Shown: piece by piece, positions 60,817 through 64,000 of the stretch
How positions within the stretch are numbered: the first letter of the stretch is position 1
Layout of the letters: each line of letters begins with the position of its first letter
NCBI GenBank assembly: GCA_022072445.1
Contig: JAJVHV010000017.1
Coordinates: 1 to 64,000, forward strand
From: Phycisphaerae bacterium
Lineage (GTDB): Bacteria > Planctomycetota > Phycisphaerae > UBA1845 > Fen-1342
Direction: 5' to 3'
DNA: 64,000 bases
Translations under genes and position numbers: made by a program
The notes under the pieces: generated by a model
Databases searched by the model: none
Told to the model about the DNA's origin: nothing
What the model saw: only the letters and a program-made list of their open reading frames with translations

Positions 60817-62952
60817 ATGTACACGCCGCGCCGCTGGACCACACGTGCCGCCACGCTCGTTCTGCTGCTGATGTCCGCGTCCCTGCCGGGCGGCTGCCCG
60901 GTTTCCGACCCGGGCGGGGGCGGCGGAGGGGGCGGCAACAATACCGGCAACGACAACACCAACACGTCCGGGTCCAGTAACCGCAACAATGTCGGGCCAC
61001 CGCCGCCGCCGGCAAATGGAAACACCAACAGCAATGACAACACCGGCGACAACGACAACACGGGCGATAACTCGAACGCGAACGACAACCAGTCGCAGGC
61101 GGTCGCCCCGCTGATCGCCGCCCTTCAGACCCAGAACATCACCGCTCAGACGCCCTACACCGGCCCGACGCCGACGCTGCTTCAGGGCACCCCGCCGATC
61201 GCCTGGTCGCTGGCGGCCGGCCCCAGCGGCATGACGATCGCGGCCGAGACGGGCGTGGTGAACTGGGCAAACTCGGAAAACGTGACCCGCGACTACGTCA
61301 TCCGCATCGTCGCCACCAACGCCGCCGGCTCCGACGACGCCGCCTGGACGCTGCGCGTCAAGGAGCGCGTCGACCCGACCGTCATCGCCGACATCCCGTC
61401 ACAGGAGATCGGCGAGGCGGAACCGTGGACCAGCGCCGCGCCGACGCTGATCTCCGGCACGGGCAAGATCACCTGGCAACTGATCCAGAAGCCCGCGGGC
61501 ATGACCATCGCGACAGACACCGGCGTCATGACCTGGCCGGACCCGGTCCTCGGCAGTCACCCGGTCGTGATTCGGGCCACCGGCAGCGGCGGCGCCGACG
61601 ACGAGGATTTCACGCTGACCGTCAAGAACCTGCGCATGTTCCTGGTAAGCCGCACGCTTGACACCGCCTCCGACGGCTACTGCCAGAACGCGAGCTGCTC
61701 GAACAACGGCCAGATCGTCGCCTTCACCAGCACGGCCTCGAACCTCGACCCGGACGACAACAACGGCGTGCTCGACGTTTTCGTGACCGACCGCGGCACG
61801 GGCCAGGTGCACCGCGTCAGCGAGCCGCCCGGCGGCGGCGACCCCGACGGCATCAGCCTGCGGCCGGCCGTATCCGCCGACGGCCGCTTCATCGCCTTTG
61901 ACACGATGGCCTCCAACCTCAGCGCCGCCGACAACGAGGCCTACTTCGACGTCTACGTGCTCGACCGCGTCAGCGGCGCGCTGGAGCTGGTCAGCGTGAA
62001 CACCGCCGGCAAGAAGGGCAACGCCGGCAGCATCGCCCCGTCGATCAGCGCCGACGGCCGCTTCATCGCCTTCGAAAGCGACGCCACCAACCTGGTCAGC
62101 GACGACACCCTCGGCGTGCACGACGTCTTCGTGCGCGACCGCGGCCCGCGCGTCGGCGACACGTTCGACTCGACACAGGCCAAGACCGTCCGCGTCAGCG
62201 TCCGCTCGGCCGGCTTCGTCCCCGGCGTCGCCGAAAGCGTCAACGCGTCGATCTCCGCCGACGGCCGCTACGTCGTCTTCGAGAGCTTCGCCGACAATCT
62301 GGTCGACGACGACAACAACGACGAGTATGACGTGTTCGTGCACGACCGCGACGCCGACGGCAACGGCGTCTTCGACGAGCACTTCTATTTCGACCAGGAC
62401 ACGCAGCAGACGCTGCCGGCCTCCGTCACCGAGCGCGTCAGCGTGGTCGAGGGCGGCGAGGCTGACGGCCGCAGCGGTACGGCCTGCATCACGCTCGATG
62501 GGCGCTTCGTCGCGTTCCAGAGCGCGGCGAACAACCTTGTGAGCGACGATCTCAACCCGGGCGTCGACGTGTTCATCTACGACCGGCAGGACGGCCTGAT
62601 GATCCTCGCCAGCCGCGCGACGCCGCAGGCCGGCAAGCGCTTCACCAGCATCAACGCCAGCATCTCCGCCGACGGGCGCTACGTCACGTTCGAGAGCGAC
62701 GCCGACGTGCTCGTCGCCGCCGACACGAACAAGCTGGCCGACGTTTTCGTCTTCGATCGCGTCACCAACACGACGCAGCGGCTGAGCGTGGCGCTGCGCG
62801 ACGTGCAGGCCGAAGGCGCCAGCCAGAATCCGTTCATGACGCCCAACGCGCGCTACATCGTCTTCGAAAGCGCCGCCCCCAACCTCGTGCCGGCCAACGT
62901 CGATACCAACGGCGGGCTGACCGACATCTTCGTGCGCGATCGCACGCACTAG
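60817..62952 (+). CDS. PD40/TolB-like beta-propeller lipoprotein with Asn-rich linker
   Basis: A 711-aa protein. The N-terminus (ATLVLLLMSASLPGGCP) looks like a lipoprotein signal. A low-complexity Gly/Asn/Asp/Thr stretch follows (about 30-90). Two related Ig-like putative domains come next (about 95-270, APTLISGTGKITWQLIQKPAGMT). From about 275 to the end, six to seven PD40/WD40-like repeats read SISADGRFIAFESDATNLVSDD, DVFVRDR. AGGGAGA precedes the ATG. Likely anchored to a membrane with an extended surface propeller; ligand unknown. Confidence 0.85.
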   Translation: MYTPRRWTTRAATLVLLLMSASLPGGCPVSDPGGGGGGGGNNTGNDNTNTSGSSNRNNVGPPPPPANGNTNSNDNTGDNDNTGDNSNANDNQSQAVAPLIAALQTQNITAQTPYTGPTPTLLQGTPPIAWSLAAGPSGMTIAAETGVVNWANSENVTRDYVIRIVATNAAGSDDAAWTLRVKERVDPTVIADIPSQEIGEAEPWTSAAPTLISGTGKITWQLIQKPAGMTIATDTGVMTWPDPVLGSHPVVIRATGSGGADDEDFTLTVKNLRMFLVSRTLDTASDGYCQNASCSNNGQIVAFTSTASNLDPDDNNGVLDVFVTDRGTGQVHRVSEPPGGGDPDGISLRPAVSADGRFIAFDTMASNLSAADNEAYFDVYVLDRVSGALELVSVNTAGKKGNAGSIAPSISADGRFIAFESDATNLVSDDTLGVHDVFVRDRGPRVGDTFDSTQAKTVRVSVRSAGFVPGVAESVNASISADGRYVVFESFADNLVDDDNNDEYDVFVHDRDADGNGVFDEHFYFDQDTQQTLPASVTERVSVVEGGEADGRSGTACITLDGRFVAFQSAANNLVSDDLNPGVDVFIYDRQDGLMILASRATPQAGKRFTSINASISADGRYVTFESDADVLVAADTNKLADVFVFDRVTNTTQRLSVALRDVQAEGASQNPFMTPNARYIVFESAAPNLVPANVDTNGGLTDIFVRDRTH

Positions 62953-63002
62953 AAAGCGGCGTGCCGCGGCCCGAGCCGCGCACGACCCGGCGCAAGCGCA
63001 AG

Positions 63003-63040
63003 GGCGCCCCCAGCCGAGCCCCGAGCGTCAGCGAGGAGTT
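63003..63040 (+). repeat. dispersed GC-rich repeat copy
   Basis: The sequence GCGCCCCCAGC then CGAGCCCCGAGCGTCAG and GAGGAGTTCGACC matches the family seen at 1, 11993, 27021 and 38704, with a few substitutions. It lies 50 nt after the PD40 gene. Confidence 0.82.
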
Positions 63041-63183
63041 CGACCTGAGCGTGCGTTCGGATTTGGCGCATGCGTCCCAGCGAGCCGTCCGACCTGAGCA
63101 TGCCTTCGAACGCGCTGGACACGCCGCCGGGAACGAACGAAAATCAGTCACCCACGCGTTTCGCTTTCGCCAGGAGCACACCC

Positions 63184-63744
63184 ATGTTCACGAACCGTCA
63201 TCGACCGCTCGTCGCCGCCGGACTGCTCACGCTCGGCGTCGCCCCCCTGTGCACCTGGAGCACCTCCGCGCAGAACGCCGCGCCGAACAAAGCCGATCTG
63301 GCCCGCCAGGCGCTGCTGCGCTTCGCCGCCGCCATCCGCTCCAACGACCTGAAACTGGCCAGCGAGGTGCTGCCCACGCCGGAGGACCTCAAGGGCCTCT
63401 TCGAGCCCGCGGAGTGTCAGATCGTCGCCAACCGCATCCGCTCGCGCGCCACCTCGTTCTTCGAGCAGTACACCGCCGCGCTGAAGATCTTCGGCGAACA
63501 CGACATGCTGGAGGTCACGCCGGGCAAACCGAAGATCATCCCGAAGGGCGCGCAGAAGAACCTGGTGGACATTCGCGCGATGGAGGATGGGGTGATTTCC
63601 TACGTCAAGAACTGCGACGCGCTGATCGAGCTGAAAATCCGCGTGGGCGGGATGATGGAATGCGCCAACGGGAAGTGGGTGGTCTCGAACCTGACCTCGC
63701 GGCAGGAGCTGATCGACCGGCTCGAGTTGGAAAAACGCCGCTGA
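63184..63744 (+). CDS. hypothetical secreted protein
   Basis: A 186-aa protein with signal peptide (about 1-30, PLVAAGLLTLGVAPLCTWSTSAQ). The mature part is helical then beta: KADLARQALLRFAAAIRSNDLKLASEVLPTPEDL, then YVKNCDALIELKIRVGGMMECANGKWVVSNL. I do not recognise the family; the size and layout recall small NTF2-like secreted domains. CAGGAG precedes the ATG at 63184. Confidence 0.72.
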   Translation: MFTNRHRPLVAAGLLTLGVAPLCTWSTSAQNAAPNKADLARQALLRFAAAIRSNDLKLASEVLPTPEDLKGLFEPAECQIVANRIRSRATSFFEQYTAALKIFGEHDMLEVTPGKPKIIPKGAQKNLVDIRAMEDGVISYVKNCDALIELKIRVGGMMECANGKWVVSNLTSRQELIDRLELEKRR

Positions 63745-63765
63745 TCGCGGGTGGCATGCCCCGTG

Positions 63766-63795
63766 GCATGCTCTCGCCGCCCGGCGTGAGCATGC
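63766..63795. terminator. hairpin downstream of the secreted protein gene
   Basis: Arms GCATGCTC/GAGCATGC (8 bp) enclose a 14-nt loop that can itself pair (GCC/GGC). No T-tract follows, so it may be only a spacer structure. Confidence 0.35.
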
Positions 63796-63867
63796 ATGCC
63801 TCGCTCTCGGCGCACGCGTCCATCGCGCCCTATCGCCGCCAGCGCGCTGCGATAGAATACCGCCCGC

Positions 63868-64000
63868 ATGACTGCCCCTCCGACCGCTCGCATCGGCCCG
63901 TTCACGCTCGGCCGCGGCCAGCCGCTCGTCCTGATCGGCGGACCCTGCGTGATCGAATCGCTCGACCACTGCCTGCGCCTCGGCGGGCAGATCGCCCGCG
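63868..64000 (+). CDS. kdsA: 3-deoxy-8-phosphooctulonate synthase, 5' part
   Basis: The first 44 codons are in the window: MTAPPTARIGPFTLGRGQ, then PLVLIGGPCVIESLDHCLRLG. The xxxGGPCVIES segment is the start of the KDO8P synthase barrel, in which phosphoenolpyruvate and arabinose 5-phosphate are joined for lipopolysaccharide core synthesis. A -10-like TAGAAT (63853-63858) ends 9 nt before the ATG, so the transcript may have almost no leader. The gene runs off the window end. Confidence 0.88.
   Translation, partial: MTAPPTARIGPFTLGRGQPLVLIGGPCVIESLDHCLRLGGQIAR

Overview
The window is about 64 kb of GC-rich (roughly two thirds G+C) bacterial chromosome. It looks like a member of the Planctomycetota, probably close to the Phycisphaerae. 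The reasons are a DUF2231/planctomycete-type cytochrome c/LRR fusion, two pseudopilin-like proteins with an N-terminal FTLIELLVV(V) segment and a C-terminal H-x-x-DG-type tail, several secreted beta-propeller proteins ending in dockerin-like VNGFDxxPF motifs, a PEP-CTERM-like tail, and many short dispersed GC-rich repeats. MurJ, DapB and the start of KdsA indicate a diderm cell with peptidoglycan and LPS. This taxonomic call is inference; no rRNA lies in the window.

Layout. 1-7.0 kb: tandem repeats, an SGNH-hydrolase-like gene divergent from a BaiN/HI0933 flavoprotein, a BlaI/BlaR1-type regulator-protease pair with a clear promoter/operator, then a 163-bp tandem repeat block. 7.0-11.1 kb: a partial complex I operon in the order nuoI-A-B-C-[Uma2-family nuclease]-D. 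11.2-14.8 kb: an ECF sigma factor with a likely self-recognised promoter, a 37-nt inverted repeat, and a fusion of anti-sigma-like and von Willebrand A domains. 15-18.6 kb: divergent cytochrome/LRR protein and double retropepsin-like protein. 18.8-19.0 kb: tRNA-Phe and tRNA-Ala. 19-28.3 kb: lipoproteins, including a collagen-like/peptidase S74 protein and an FG-GAP propeller, plus TPR and DUF309 proteins. 27.4-29.6 kb: a methylthioadenosine-phosphorylase-family protein coupled to an adenosine-deaminase-like amidohydrolase. 29.7-32 kb: SPOR-like protein, TPR protein and dapB in one operon. 32-35.9 kb: trpG/pabA, a lipoprotein, a collagen/tail-collar protein, and two paralogous secreted proteins with different C-terminal tags. 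36-43.5 kb: two pseudopilins, a His/Cys-rich small protein, a GT1 glycosyltransferase, murJ and an FG-GAP/UnbV protein. 43.9-48.8 kb: membrane protein, small ORF, B12/radical-SAM protein, a btaB-btaA betaine-lipid operon and a degenerate receiver protein. 48.9-52.3 kb: tRNA-Leu, an orphan groES operon with terminator, and mutL. 52.4-55.3 kb: HEAT-like protein and an arsR-AHSA1-DUF998-DUF1801 operon with a palindromic operator pair. 55.6-58.8 kb: TPR lipoprotein, sialidase-fold protein, tRNA-Pro and hicBA. 59.2-64 kb: Tat-exported class V aminotransferase, PD40-repeat lipoprotein, a secreted protein and the 5' end of kdsA.

How the genes work together. Most genes sit in short operons with 4-nt stop/start overlaps (GTGA or ATGA), which implies translational coupling: blaI-blaR1, phosphorylase-amidohydrolase, TPR-dapB, trpG-lipoprotein, groES-83 aa ORF, AHSA1-DUF998 and hicB-hicA. 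The most interesting points are the two dispersed repeat families, which sit in regulatory gaps and in one case supply a stop codon; the nuclease gene embedded in the nuo operon; the betaine-lipid genes; the leaderless-looking arsR promoter with two operators; and the surface proteins that combine collagen repeats with phage-tail-type folding domains. I see no CRISPR array, rRNA, insertion sequence or prophage.
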